Shown: positions 1-6,976, counted from the stretch's first letter. The stretch: 14,385 bases of DNA from Actinomycetota bacterium (GCA_018268695.1 JAFDWD010000844.1:1-14385), one strand, 5' to 3'. The notes: generated by a model from the sequence alone, not told the origin. Program-made: numbers and translations.

Positions 1-252
1 ACTCAGCGCTTCTCACGCTCTCACGCACGGAAGCGTGGACTTCGCGACATCTCCCGCACGTCTCCCGGGACGGCGTCGCACTTCCTCCACACCTTCCATA
101 CCGCGGCCGTTTCGGCCACGGCCACAGCCAGCCCCCTGCACGCTTGTCTCGCATAGCGAGACAAGCGTGCAGGGCCGTGGCCGAGACGGCCGTGCTCGCC
201 GCAAGCCCTTGCGTCCCTTGCCCGGGACCCGGCCGAGCTTGGGATCGTTCGG
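1..252. other. Non-coding segment left of the MFS gene
   Basis: I see no convincing gene here. The open frames crossing it are arginine/proline-rich shadows with no recognisable domain. Its main content is the large inverted repeat at 102-194. Two small hairpins follow: a 6-bp stem at 200-205/208-213 and a 5-bp stem at 213-217/224-228. The MFS gene ends at 253, so this segment is its 3' flank and may serve in transcription termination or RNA stability. No T-tract suitable for an intrinsic terminator is present on either strand. Confidence 0.6.
102..194 (+). repeat. Large inverted repeat / long hairpin
   Basis: The inner arms 134-152 and 156-174 are perfectly complementary over 19 bp around a 3-nt loop (ATA). 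The outer arms 102-121 and 175-194 pair at 20 of 20 positions if read as plus-strand RNA: 18 Watson-Crick pairs plus two G-U wobbles (103/193 and 111/185). On the minus strand those two become C-A mismatches. A one-sided 12-nt bulge (122-133) separates the stems. No U-tract follows on either strand, so it is not a standard intrinsic terminator. It could be a REP/MITE-like palindrome, a bidirectional terminator-like hairpin downstream of the MFS gene, or a structured RNA. The structure is seen directly; its role is not known. Confidence 0.75.
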
Positions 253-1482
253 CTAGACCGCGGGGGCGGGCGGGAGCTCCTCGGCGAGCTCGAGACCTTC
301 CCTCGAGTCTTTGCCCGCCGGCGGGTTGCCGGTGACGAACACGACCGGGACCGCCAGGAGGCTGACCGCACCGGCGGTCCAGAAGGCGGTGGCGGTGGAG
401 GCGGCGCCGACCACGAGGCTGCCCAGGGGCGGGCCGAGCGCGAAGCTGACGTCGAGGGCGGCGAGGAAGACGCCGAGGCCGGCACCGCGTTCCTGTGGTT
501 CGACCCGTCGCGTGACCAGAAGGCTGAGCGAGGGGTAGAGCAGCGCCAGGCCGAGGCCGAGGAGGGCGCCGCCGATCGCGGCGACGAGGAAGCTCGAGGC
601 GGCAGCGAAGATGCCGTAGGAGGCGGCGACCGCGGCGATGCCCGCCAGCGCCACCGGGCGGGGCCCGATGTTGTCGGCCCAGACACCACCGGCGAAGCGG
701 CCGAGGAAGGTGGTGATGGCGACCACGGTGAAGACGCTGGCGGCACCGCCGAGACCGGCGCCGCCGGGAACGCCGCGGGCGGTCAGGTGGACGATCCCGA
801 AGGTCTCGAAGACGGCATTGCCGTAACAGACGAGGACCATCGCGACGGCGGGCAGGAGCGCCCCGCGGGGGACCTTCGCGTGTGGCGAGTCGGCGCTCGT
901 GGCGGACGGACGTGGGCTCGGGCGGAGGAAGGAGACGAAAAGCGCGGCGAGGAGCGCGAAGAGCGTGCCGCCGAGCCAGACGCCGTCGTAGCCGAGGTGC
1001 TCATGGGCCCAGACCGCCCACTGCGGCCCCAGCGCCAGGCCGAGCCAGAGGGACATCCCGACCGTCGCCATCGCCCGACCGCGCCGCTCGGGCGCCGCCG
1101 CGTCGGCGGCCCAGGCCATCACCGAGGTGATGTAGAAGGCGTCGCCGGCGCCGATCAGCAGGCGGCCGAGAACGACCAGTGCGAGGAGCCCCGGACCGAC
1201 CAGGACGGCGGAGCCGGCGCCGAGGATCAAAGCACCGACGATCGCCAGCGATCGGCGCCCGTAGCGGTCGCTCCAACTGCCCGCGATCGGTCGCAGCCCG
1301 ACCGCGACCACCCCGGTGGCGCCCATCGCCACGCCGAGCGCCGCGCTGGAGAGGTCGAGGTGGTGGAGGATGTAGCCCGGGAGGACCGCGACGTAGCAGC
1401 CAAGCGTCAGGTAGGCGCAGGTGGACGCGGCGACCAAGAGCCACAAAGTCCGTCTTTCATCTGGTTGGATCCGATCTTCCAT
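253..1482 (-). CDS. MFS transporter
   Basis: The product is a 409-residue major facilitator superfamily permease with about 12 hydrophobic segments, expected in the cytoplasmic membrane as a secondary transporter. The signature loop between helices 2 and 3 is clear near residues 68-77 (GSWSDRYGRR). A weaker copy (GGVWADNIGPR) marks the second six-helix half. The C-terminal tail is short and acidic. ATG at 1482 gives a normal N-terminus (MEDRIQPDERRTLWLL) but has no Shine-Dalgarno sequence. Minus-strand TATTAA directly follows the operator hexamer GGATCC and overlaps this ATG. If it is the -10 box, a TTG at 1446 preceded by GAAAG may be the true start. The gene is divergent from the TIM-barrel amidohydrolase and shares its operator region, so it is probably the importer, or possibly the exporter, for the substrate of this cluster. 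The substrate cannot be read from the sequence. Confidence 0.92.
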   Translation of the reverse strand: MEDRIQPDERRTLWLLVAASTCAYLTLGCYVAVLPGYILHHLDLSSAALGVAMGATGVVAVGLRPIAGSWSDRYGRRSLAIVGALILGAGSAVLVGPGLLALVVLGRLLIGAGDAFYITSVMAWAADAAAPERRGRAMATVGMSLWLGLALGPQWAVWAHEHLGYDGVWLGGTLFALLAALFVSFLRPSPRPSATSADSPHAKVPRGALLPAVAMVLVCYGNAVFETFGIVHLTARGVPGGAGLGGAASVFTVVAITTFLGRFAGGVWADNIGPRPVALAGIAAVAASYGIFAAASSFLVAAIGGALLGLGLALLYPSLSLLVTRRVEPQERGAGLGVFLAALDVSFALGPPLGSLVVGAASTATAFWTAGAVSLLAVPVVFVTGNPPAGKDSREGLELAEELPPAPAV

Positions 1483-2407
1483 TAATAGGATCCACGGTAT
1501 CCGTATCGACTTCCACATGCACCTCTACCGCGACGCCGCCGAAGGGCGAGCGGTCGTCGGCGAGTTCCCGATCACCGAGTACGGGGAGGGCGAGGGAGTG
1601 GCGCTCGGCGAGACCGCCGGGACCGTGGACGACGCGCTCACGTCCCTGCGCGTCGGCGGCCTCGACCACGGCTGCGCGCTGAACAGCTTCGAGCTCCCCG
1701 GCTACCCCTTCCCGCCCCAGGGAGGCTGGCCGCCGATCCCTCCCTACGCCGAGTACGCGGCGGAGCTGCGGGCGGTCGACGAGTGGATCTGCGCGGTCGG
1801 CGGCGCCCACCCGGAGGTGCTGCCCTTCGTGACCGTGAACCCGGCCGTGCTCGGCGCGACCGAGGCTGCCGAGCACGTTGCGCGAATGGCGGACGAGCAC
1901 GGTGCCCGCGGCGTCAAGCTGCACACGATCGCCCTGCGGGCGTTCCCCGCCGAACCGTCCTTGGCGACGACCTTCGCCGTCTGTGCCGAGCGCCGCCTGC
2001 CGGTGGTCGCCCACTGCGGGCCCGACCGCCACGGAGCGGGCTGGGCGCTTCCCGCCGCCTTCGCCCCGGTGCTCGAACGCCACCCCGACCTGCCGCTGGT
2101 CCTCGCCCACCTGGGCGGCGCCGCCTGGCGCGACGCGATCGAGGTCGCGACGGCGTTCCCGTCGGTGCGCTTCGACCTCTCCGAGATCGTCAGCTGGACC
2201 GGCATCGCGCCGGGCGCGCCCGACCGCGATGAGCTGGGAGGGCTGATCCGGGGGATCGGAGCCGAGCGCGTGCTGCTCGGCTCCGACTTCCCCTGGTACG
2301 AACCGGGCGACGTGATCGCCGCGGTCGAAGAGCTGCCGGGCCTGGGCGAGCCGGAGCGTGCGGCGATCCTCGGCGAGAACGCGGCGGCGCTACTGGGGAT
2401 GGACTGA
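1421..2407 (+). CDS. Amidohydrolase family protein (amidohydrolase_2 type, TIM barrel)
   Basis: This is a metal-dependent hydrolase of the amidohydrolase superfamily, Amidohydro-rel (PF04909) type. Numbered from GTG 1421, the HxH metal motif is at residues 32-34 (IDFHMH). Further motifs are GVKLHT, VVAHCG and VLAHLGG, each with a candidate ligand histidine, and LLGSDFPW with the conserved aspartate near the C-terminus. Members hydrolyse or decarboxylate small cyclic or amide compounds in the cytosol. The start is a problem. GTG 1421 lies 62 bp inside the divergent MFS gene and places the operator in the coding region. ATG 1517 would remove the first histidine of HxH. By analogy with the neighbouring leaderless genes, the expected start is position 1499, which is ATC (see findings). 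The 3' end overlaps the convergent amidase gene by 18 bp. The family is certain; the substrate and start are not. Confidence 0.9.
   Translation: MDAATKSHKVRLSSGWIRSSINRIHGIRIDFHMHLYRDAAEGRAVVGEFPITEYGEGEGVALGETAGTVDDALTSLRVGGLDHGCALNSFELPGYPFPPQGGWPPIPPYAEYAAELRAVDEWICAVGGAHPEVLPFVTVNPAVLGATEAAEHVARMADEHGARGVKLHTIALRAFPAEPSLATTFAVCAERRLPVVAHCGPDRHGAGWALPAAFAPVLERHPDLPLVLAHLGGAAWRDAIEVATAFPSVRFDLSEIVSWTGIAPGAPDRDELGGLIRGIGAERVLLGSDFPWYEPGDVIAAVEELPGLGEPERAAILGENAAALLGMD
1465..1502. promoter_or_regulatory. Operator/promoter region A (21-bp-spaced GGATCC repeat)
   Basis: TTGGATCC (1465-1472) and AGGATCC (1487-1493) place GGATCC hexamers at 1467 and 1488, exactly 21 bp apart. A third, inverted copy, GTATCC (complement of GGATAC), is at 1497-1502. 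TCTTCC between the hexamers is also present at the same offset in region C. Candidate -10 boxes are TAGGAT (1486-1491, plus) and TATTAA (1487-1482, minus). Because the hexamers overlap both, a bound protein would likely repress both directions. The core matches the centre of the GntR-family VanR operator ATTGGATCCAAT. Confidence 0.7.
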
Positions 2408-3820
2408 GCTCGCGCCGAGCTCCGCCTCGATCGCCGCCGCCAGCTCGAGCAGCGCGAGCTCCCCGTTGTGGACACCGACCAGTTGGAGGCCCACCGGCAG
2501 GCCGTCCTCGGTGAAGGAGGCGGGGACCGAGATCGCGGGCAGGTTCGTGGCCGAGATCCGCGTGCAACTGCGCATCCAGGTGTAGTAGCGCTCCATCTCC
2601 ACGCCGGCCACCGTCTCCGGATGGCGCCACTCGACCGGGAACGGCGGCAACTGGACGGTCGGCAGCGCCAGGGCGTCGTACCCGCCGACGAAGGCCCCGA
2701 CGCGGCGGAAGAGCTCGGTCCGCAGGCGCCCCGCCTCGGCCAGCTGGTCGGCGCCGAGCGCGGCGCCCCACTCGACGTCCTGGCGCACCTCGGGCTTCGT
2801 CAGCTCGGGATGGGCGCGCACCTCGGCGCCGTGGGCGGCGAAGAACTCGAAGGCGCGGAAGGTCTCGAAGACCTGGTCGGCGCCACGCAGGTCGGGCTCC
2901 CGCGGGACCACCTCCACCCCCGCCGCCTCGAGTCGTTCGCGCGCCGGCGCCAGCGCGGCGGTCACCGCCGGGTCGATCGGCAGGCCGTCGACGGTGTCGC
3001 TCCAGGCGATCCGGGCGCCGGCGAGCGGCCGCGCGGCGAGGCTCGCGAACGGGGTCGGGTCGGCGGTGAGGGAGAGCGGCGCCCGCGGGTCGGGGCCGGC
3101 GATCGCGGCGAGCAGCAGCGCCGCGTCGTCGACCGTGCGGGCCATCGGCCCGAGCAGCGACATCGGGTCCCAGGCGTTGCCCGGCCGGGTCGAGGCGACG
3201 CGCCCGGGTGAGGGTCGGAGGCCGACCACGTTGCAGAACGAGCCCGGGTTGCGGACGCTGCCGCCGAGGTCGGAGCCATCGGCGATCGGCACCATGCCCG
3301 CCGCCAGGGCCGCCGCCGCGCCGCCGCTCGAGCCGCCCGCGCTGCGTCTCGGGTCGTAGGGATTGCGGGTGGCCCCGAAGACCTCGTTGAAGGTGTGGGA
3401 CCCGGCGCCGAACTCGGGCGTGTTGGTCTTGCCGATCACTACCGCGCCGGCGGCGCGCAGGCGGGTGACGATCAGCGCGTCGCGGTCGGGGACATGATCG
3501 GCGTAGATCGGCGAGCCGTAGGTGGTGCGGATCCCGGCCGTGTCCATCAGGTCCTTGACCGCCACCGGCAGGCCATGGAGCAGGCCGGGCGGCTCGCCGC
3601 GGGCGAGGCGGGCGTCGAGCTCGGCGGCCTCGGCGAGGGCGCGGTCGGGGACGAGGGTGACGATCGCGTTGATCTCCGGGTCGACCGCCTCGACGCGGGC
3701 GAGGTGGGCTTCGGTCAACTCGGTCGCGGACAGCTCCCCGGCGAGGACGAGGTCCCGCAGCTCGCGCGCAGATCGAAAGTGGAGCGGGAGATCCTCGATG
3801 GACTTGGATACTACACTCAC
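2390..3820 (-). CDS. Amidase (amidase signature family)
   Basis: This is a 476-residue amidase-signature enzyme that hydrolyses a linear carboxamide to an acid plus ammonia or an amine. The Ser-cisSer-Lys triad is visible: Lys89 in GLPVAVKD, Ser164 in GGSSGG, and nucleophile Ser188 in DLGGSVR. The spacings of 75 and 24 residues equal those of fatty-acid amide hydrolase (K142/S217/S241). Length is normal for the family, and no signal peptide is seen, so it should be cytosolic. I chose GTG 3820 because it precedes the first conserved helix (SARELRDLVLAGELSATEL) and lies only 4 bp from the divergent ATG; upstream in-frame ATGs would run far into the neighbouring gene. The C-terminus overlaps the TIM-barrel amidohydrolase by 18 bp. 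The gene should be under operator region B. Confidence 0.93.
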   Translation of the reverse strand: MSVVSKSIEDLPLHFRSARELRDLVLAGELSATELTEAHLARVEAVDPEINAIVTLVPDRALAEAAELDARLARGEPPGLLHGLPVAVKDLMDTAGIRTTYGSPIYADHVPDRDALIVTRLRAAGAVVIGKTNTPEFGAGSHTFNEVFGATRNPYDPRRSAGGSSGGAAAALAAGMVPIADGSDLGGSVRNPGSFCNVVGLRPSPGRVASTRPGNAWDPMSLLGPMARTVDDAALLLAAIAGPDPRAPLSLTADPTPFASLAARPLAGARIAWSDTVDGLPIDPAVTAALAPARERLEAAGVEVVPREPDLRGADQVFETFRAFEFFAAHGAEVRAHPELTKPEVRQDVEWGAALGADQLAEAGRLRTELFRRVGAFVGGYDALALPTVQLPPFPVEWRHPETVAGVEMERYYTWMRSCTRISATNLPAISVPASFTEDGLPVGLQLVGVHNGELALLELAAAIEAELGASSVHPQ

Positions 3821-3832
3821 CGAAATGGATAC
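3804..3832. promoter_or_regulatory. Operator/promoter region B (21-bp-spaced GGATAC repeat)
   Basis: TTGGATAC (3804-3811) and ATGGATAC (3825-3832) are direct repeats whose GGATAC cores start 21 bp apart (3806 and 3827), the same spacing as in regions A and C. The first hexamer abuts a plus-strand -10 candidate, TACACT (3812-3817), which lies 7 bp before ATG 3825, a leaderless arrangement. The second hexamer begins inside that start codon. On the minus strand, GTATCCA precedes the amidase GTG (3820) by 5 bp and could be its -10. The operator therefore lies in the coding regions of both divergent genes. Confidence 0.7.
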
Positions 3833-4913
3833 AAGCGCCGTGGACCTGGGTCGCATCGACCTGCCGGAGCCCGACCTGCCACGGGAGATGGACGCCTGGC
3901 TGGCAAGAACGCTGACACCGGAGCCGTGGCCGTACGTGATGGGCCCGATCATCGACCGTGGCGCGCCCAACGGGGTCGCCTGGGTCGGCGGTCGCGAGGT
4001 CGCCCGCTGGGGTGATCCGGGCCGGCGCGAGATGGCCTTCTCGATCGCCAAGTCGGCGCTCGGCACGGTCGCCGGGCTGGCCTTCGACGACGGGCTCCTC
4101 CCCGACCTCGACCGGCCGGTCGTCGAGAGCGTGCCGCTGAGCGCCTTCGGCGGCGACGTCTACGGGCCCGGCGTCCCCGACGACCCGGCGGCGGCGCGGC
4201 AGATCACCTGGCGCCAGCTCCTCACCCAGACGAGCGAATGGCGCGGCACCCTCTTCGACATCCCCTGGTGGGCCGACCCGCAGGGCAAACAGCTCCCCGG
4301 CGAGCCCCGCGTCGCCGCCGGCACCCGCTTCTCCTACAACGACGTCCGCACCAATCTCTGCTCGCTGGCGCTCACCCACCTGCTCGGCGCGAGCAACGCG
4401 GCGACGCTCGGGGCGCGGGTGCTCGAGCCCCTCGGCGTCGGCGCGGGCTGGGGCTGGCACGGCCTCCACCAGATGCGGACCCGTCTCGGCAACGGCGAGG
4501 AGGTGGTCGTCACCACCGGCGGCAGCCACTGGGGCGGTGGGCTCTGGCTGACCGCCGAGGAGCTGGCGCGCTTCGGCCGGCTGCACCTGGACGGGGGCGA
4601 GTGGGAAGGCCGCCGCCTCCTCAGCGAGGAGTGGTGCGGCCGGATGCTGGCGCCCGCCGACGCCCGCCCCGCCTACGGGCTGATGTGGTGGCGAAATCCC
4701 GAGGCGGGCGTGCCCGCGGGCGATCCCGATGCCGCCCCGGCCGGTGAGGACGCCTTCTATCCGGGCGCCGGGATCCGCGGCTTCGCCGCCCACGGGACGG
4801 GCGAGCAGATCGTCTGGTGCGACCCCGACCGTGACCTGGTCGTCGTCCTGCGCTGGGTGACCGACGTGATCCCCGTCCTTGCCGCGGTCACCGAGGCGGT
4901 CCCGCCGCGATGA
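3825..4913 (+). CDS. Serine hydrolase (beta-lactamase / penicillin-binding-protein fold)
   Basis: This is a 362-residue protein of the class C beta-lactamase-related family, whose members act as esterases, amidases or peptidases. The SxxK nucleophile motif is S73-I-A-K76. The second motif appears as Y171-N172-D173 within FSYNDVRTN, a variant of the usual Y-x-N. The third is the HGTG box in GFAAHGTGEQ near the C-terminus. There is no signal peptide, which suggests a cytosolic small-molecule hydrolase rather than a cell-wall enzyme. ATG 3825 was chosen because TACACT lies 7 bp upstream, which gives a leaderless mRNA, and because an upstream start at 3798 would precede that promoter. The 3' end overlaps the creatininase gene by 4 bp (ATGA), so the two are co-transcribed and probably translationally coupled. 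The substrate is unknown; an amide or ester intermediate of the local pathway is likely. Confidence 0.9.
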   Translation: MDTSAVDLGRIDLPEPDLPREMDAWLARTLTPEPWPYVMGPIIDRGAPNGVAWVGGREVARWGDPGRREMAFSIAKSALGTVAGLAFDDGLLPDLDRPVVESVPLSAFGGDVYGPGVPDDPAAARQITWRQLLTQTSEWRGTLFDIPWWADPQGKQLPGEPRVAAGTRFSYNDVRTNLCSLALTHLLGASNAATLGARVLEPLGVGAGWGWHGLHQMRTRLGNGEEVVVTTGGSHWGGGLWLTAEELARFGRLHLDGGEWEGRRLLSEEWCGRMLAPADARPAYGLMWWRNPEAGVPAGDPDAAPAGEDAFYPGAGIRGFAAHGTGEQIVWCDPDRDLVVVLRWVTDVIPVLAAVTEAVPPR

Positions 4914-5686
4914 CCGGTCGGCCGCTGATGGCGGAGATGACCTGGCCGGAGGTCGCCGCGGCGGCCGAGCGCGGCGCGGTCGCGCTCTGGTCGGTCGGGG
5001 CGACCGAGCAGCACGGGCCGCACCTGCCGCTCAGCGTCGACACGCTCCTCCCCCACGAGCTCTCATTGCGGATCGCCTCTCGGCTCGACCTGGTGATCGC
5101 GCCCCCCCAGGTGTTCGGCTCGCGCAGCCGGCCGCTCTCGGGCGGCGGCCAGGGCTTCCCCGGGACGACCTCGCTGCGGGCCGAGACCTTGATCGCGGTG
5201 GTCGCCGACGTGATCGGCGAGCTCGCCCGCAGCGGCTTCCGCCGCATCGCGATCCTGAACTGGCACGGGGAGAACGTGAACCTCCTCTGGGCCGGGGTCG
5301 ACCGCGCCCGCGAGCGCGGTGAGCTGGGCGAGGCGAAGGTGATGCTGATCGAGCGGGTCTTCAACGCCTTCGACGACGAGGAGCTCGACTTCCTCTTCGC
5401 CGACGCGCGCGAAGGCTTCCCCGGCTGGCCCGCCGAGCACGCGGCGATCATGGAGACGAGCCTGGTGATGGCCCTGCGCCCCGACCTGGTGCGGACCGAG
5501 AAGATCGCCGACGATCGCAGCGCCGAGCGGCCGTTCTACGAAGTGATCCCGACGCCGCCCGAGCACATCGCCCCGAGTGGCGTCCTCGCCGAGGCCTCGA
5601 AGGCTTCGCCCGAGAAGGGCGAGCGGCTGGCCGACCTGATCGTCGAGCGCCTCACCGCCGCGATCCGCGAGGCCTTCGCCCTCTGA
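4910..5686 (+). CDS. Creatininase family protein (cyclic amide hydrolase)
   Basis: This 258-residue protein belongs to the creatininase family, metal-dependent cyclic-amide hydrolases that open rings such as creatinine. Residues match Pseudomonas putida creatininase with a constant shift of one. Metal ligands are E33, H35 and D44 (GATEQHGPHLPLSVDT) plus H119 and E121 (NWHGEN), against E34/H36/D45/H120/E122. H177 and E182 (EHAAIMETS) match H178/E183, and W173 matches W174. The second active-site tryptophan (W154) is not obvious; alanine or phenylalanine stands there. The published residue numbers are from memory. The family also contains enzymes acting on other amides, so creatinine itself is only one possibility. 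Its start overlaps the upstream stop as ATGA. It ends 18 bp from the convergent M24 gene, with no terminator visible between them. Confidence 0.92.
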   Translation: MTGRPLMAEMTWPEVAAAAERGAVALWSVGATEQHGPHLPLSVDTLLPHELSLRIASRLDLVIAPPQVFGSRSRPLSGGGQGFPGTTSLRAETLIAVVADVIGELARSGFRRIAILNWHGENVNLLWAGVDRARERGELGEAKVMLIERVFNAFDDEELDFLFADAREGFPGWPAEHAAIMETSLVMALRPDLVRTEKIADDRSAERPFYEVIPTPPEHIAPSGVLAEASKASPEKGERLADLIVERLTAAIREAFAL

Positions 5687-5704
5687 TCGACCGCCCGGGC
5701 AAAC

Positions 5705-6919
5705 TCACCACCAGCGCTGCCGGCAGGCCGCGGTCATCGTCTCGGTGCCGTCCGCGGTGACGATGAACGACTCCTCGTGGCTGATGCCGCCGGTCTCCGG
5801 CGTGCCGAGGACGATCTCGATCGACATCGTCTGCCCCGCCTGGAACGGGTCGGTCTCACCGGCGGCGATGAACGGGCCCTCGGTGGTGAGCCCGATCTGG
5901 TGGCCGAAGGCGGGCCAGAATCCCTCGAAGTAGGCGTGCGGTTTGTAGCCGCGCTCGACCAGCCATTCGGTGCCGAGGTCGTGGACCGACTCGTGGGTGA
6001 CGCCGGGGCGGACCGCCGCGACCAGGGTCTCGACGAAGCCGAGCGCGTGCTCGAGCACCTCGTGCTGGGCATCGGTCGGCGTCGCGCCGACGCAGGTGGA
6101 GCGGGCGAGGTCGCAGCCGTAGCCGCGCACCGGCCCGAAACCGTCGACCCGCAGCAGGTCGCCCGCCTCCAGCGGCCGCTCGGCGTTGAAGCTCGGGATG
6201 CCGCGCGGCGCCTGCGGTTTGCACGGGTTGCCGGACCCGGCGACGACGTCGGCGGGGAAACCGCCACCGCGGAGCAAGACCGGCAGGCCGGCGGCGACCA
6301 GGTCGGCCTCGGTGCGGCCGGGCTCGGCCGCCTCCATCATCGCCGTCATCCAGGCGCCGCCGACGGCGGAGGCGTAGCGCATGCAGTCGAGCTCGGCGGG
6401 CGACTTCACCCGGTGGAGGGGCTCGATCAGCTCGTCCGCCGGGACGAGGTTCAGCGCCTCCCCCGCGGCGGCCTCGATCTCGCGCCGGTGCCGGTCGAGC
6501 ATCACGCCCTCGCCCGCGATCCCGAGCCGCTTGCCGAGGAGGCCCGCGTCGGCGAGCGCGCTCGCCACGCCCAGCGTGATCCGCTCGACGGTGCGGGCAT
6601 CGTCGACGGCGCATTCGCCCGGCAGTGCCCGCTGGTCGAGGACGAGGATCGGCGGCCCGTCGACCGGCAGGACCAGTGCCGAGAATCCCTTGTCGCCGAA
6701 GCTCGGCGAGGCCCCCTGTTGCTGGAAGCCCGACTGGTGGTCGGCGAGCCAGCGCACCGCCCAGGGCCAGGTGCGGCTGCCGAAGGCGAGCAGGCCGTCG
6801 AGCTCGGCCTCGGCGAGGGCGGCGCGGGCGCGGTCCTGCCGCTCCAGATACTCCTCCCGCGCGGGCAGCGGCGGCGCGGCGGAGAGTTCGGGGGCGAAGG
6901 TCGGTTGGGTCTCGGACAT
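5705..6919 (-). CDS. M24 family metallopeptidase (Xaa-Pro peptidase-like, intact metal site)
   Basis: This is a 404-residue pita-bread-fold protein with a creatinase/prolidase N-terminal domain (about 1-170) and an M24 catalytic domain (about 175-404). All five dinuclear metal ligands are recognisable: D259 and D270 (VDGFGPVRGYGCD), H340 (FGHQIG), E368 (MSIEIV) and E382 (SHEESFIVT). It is therefore likely an active metallohydrolase cleaving an imido or amide bond, for example Xaa-Pro. The proton-shuttle histidine usually found before the first aspartate is not evident (SFNAERPLEAGD). ATG 6919 is favoured because GGAAAGG lies 7 nt upstream, a good Shine-Dalgarno sequence. The gene is divergent from a second M24 gene across operator region C. 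The exact substrate cannot be assigned. Confidence 0.9.
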   Translation of the reverse strand: MSETQPTFAPELSAAPPLPAREEYLERQDRARAALAEAELDGLLAFGSRTWPWAVRWLADHQSGFQQQGASPSFGDKGFSALVLPVDGPPILVLDQRALPGECAVDDARTVERITLGVASALADAGLLGKRLGIAGEGVMLDRHRREIEAAAGEALNLVPADELIEPLHRVKSPAELDCMRYASAVGGAWMTAMMEAAEPGRTEADLVAAGLPVLLRGGGFPADVVAGSGNPCKPQAPRGIPSFNAERPLEAGDLLRVDGFGPVRGYGCDLARSTCVGATPTDAQHEVLEHALGFVETLVAAVRPGVTHESVHDLGTEWLVERGYKPHAYFEGFWPAFGHQIGLTTEGPFIAAGETDPFQAGQTMSIEIVLGTPETGGISHEESFIVTADGTETMTAACRQRWW

Positions 6920-6932
6920 TGCGCGCCTTTCC

Positions 6933-6970
6933 GGATTGGATCCTGTCTTCCTTGGATTGGATCCTATACT
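6933..6970. promoter_or_regulatory. Operator/promoter region C (21-bp-spaced GGATTGGATCCT repeat)
   Basis: The 12-mer GGATTGGATCCT occurs exactly twice, at 6933-6944 and 6954-6965, with a 21-bp period that matches regions A and B. Nine bases of each copy (ATTGGATCC) match the GntR-family VanR operator ATTGGATCCAAT. The second copy runs into a strong -10 box, TATACT (6965-6970). Six bases later comes ATG 6977, so the plus-strand mRNA should be leaderless. No clear -35 is present. On the minus strand TATAGGAT could be the -10 for the divergent M24 gene, which has a conventional leader with a Shine-Dalgarno sequence. Confidence 0.75.
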
Positions 6971-6976
6971 GCGCAG

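Noticed and set aside
21..746. A 241-codon minus-strand open frame over the left edge and the MFS 3' end
   Set aside because: The translation is low-complexity Ser/Pro/Arg and the MFS membrane protein is read in a different frame over most of it.
1517..2407. ATG 1517 as the start of the TIM-barrel amidohydrolase
   Set aside because: TATCGA seven bases upstream could form a leaderless promoter, but the protein would lose the first histidine of the HxH motif, and the codons before it still encode the family's I-D-F-H.
2190..4793. An 867-codon open frame on the minus strand
   Set aside because: It covers the amidase and the serine hydrolase regions in other frames. Its translation is arginine/proline/glycine-rich without domains, while both overlapping genes have complete catalytic motifs. 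It is a product of high GC.
5687..5704. A terminator between the convergent creatininase and M24 genes
   Set aside because: The 18-bp gap has only a short CCCGGG palindrome and no stem-loop with a T-tract.
5777..6976. In-frame upstream extension of the plus-strand M24 gene
   Set aside because: The extra 400 codons are the shadow of the minus-strand M24 gene. The TATACT box six bases before ATG 6977 and the family's N-terminus both support the short form.
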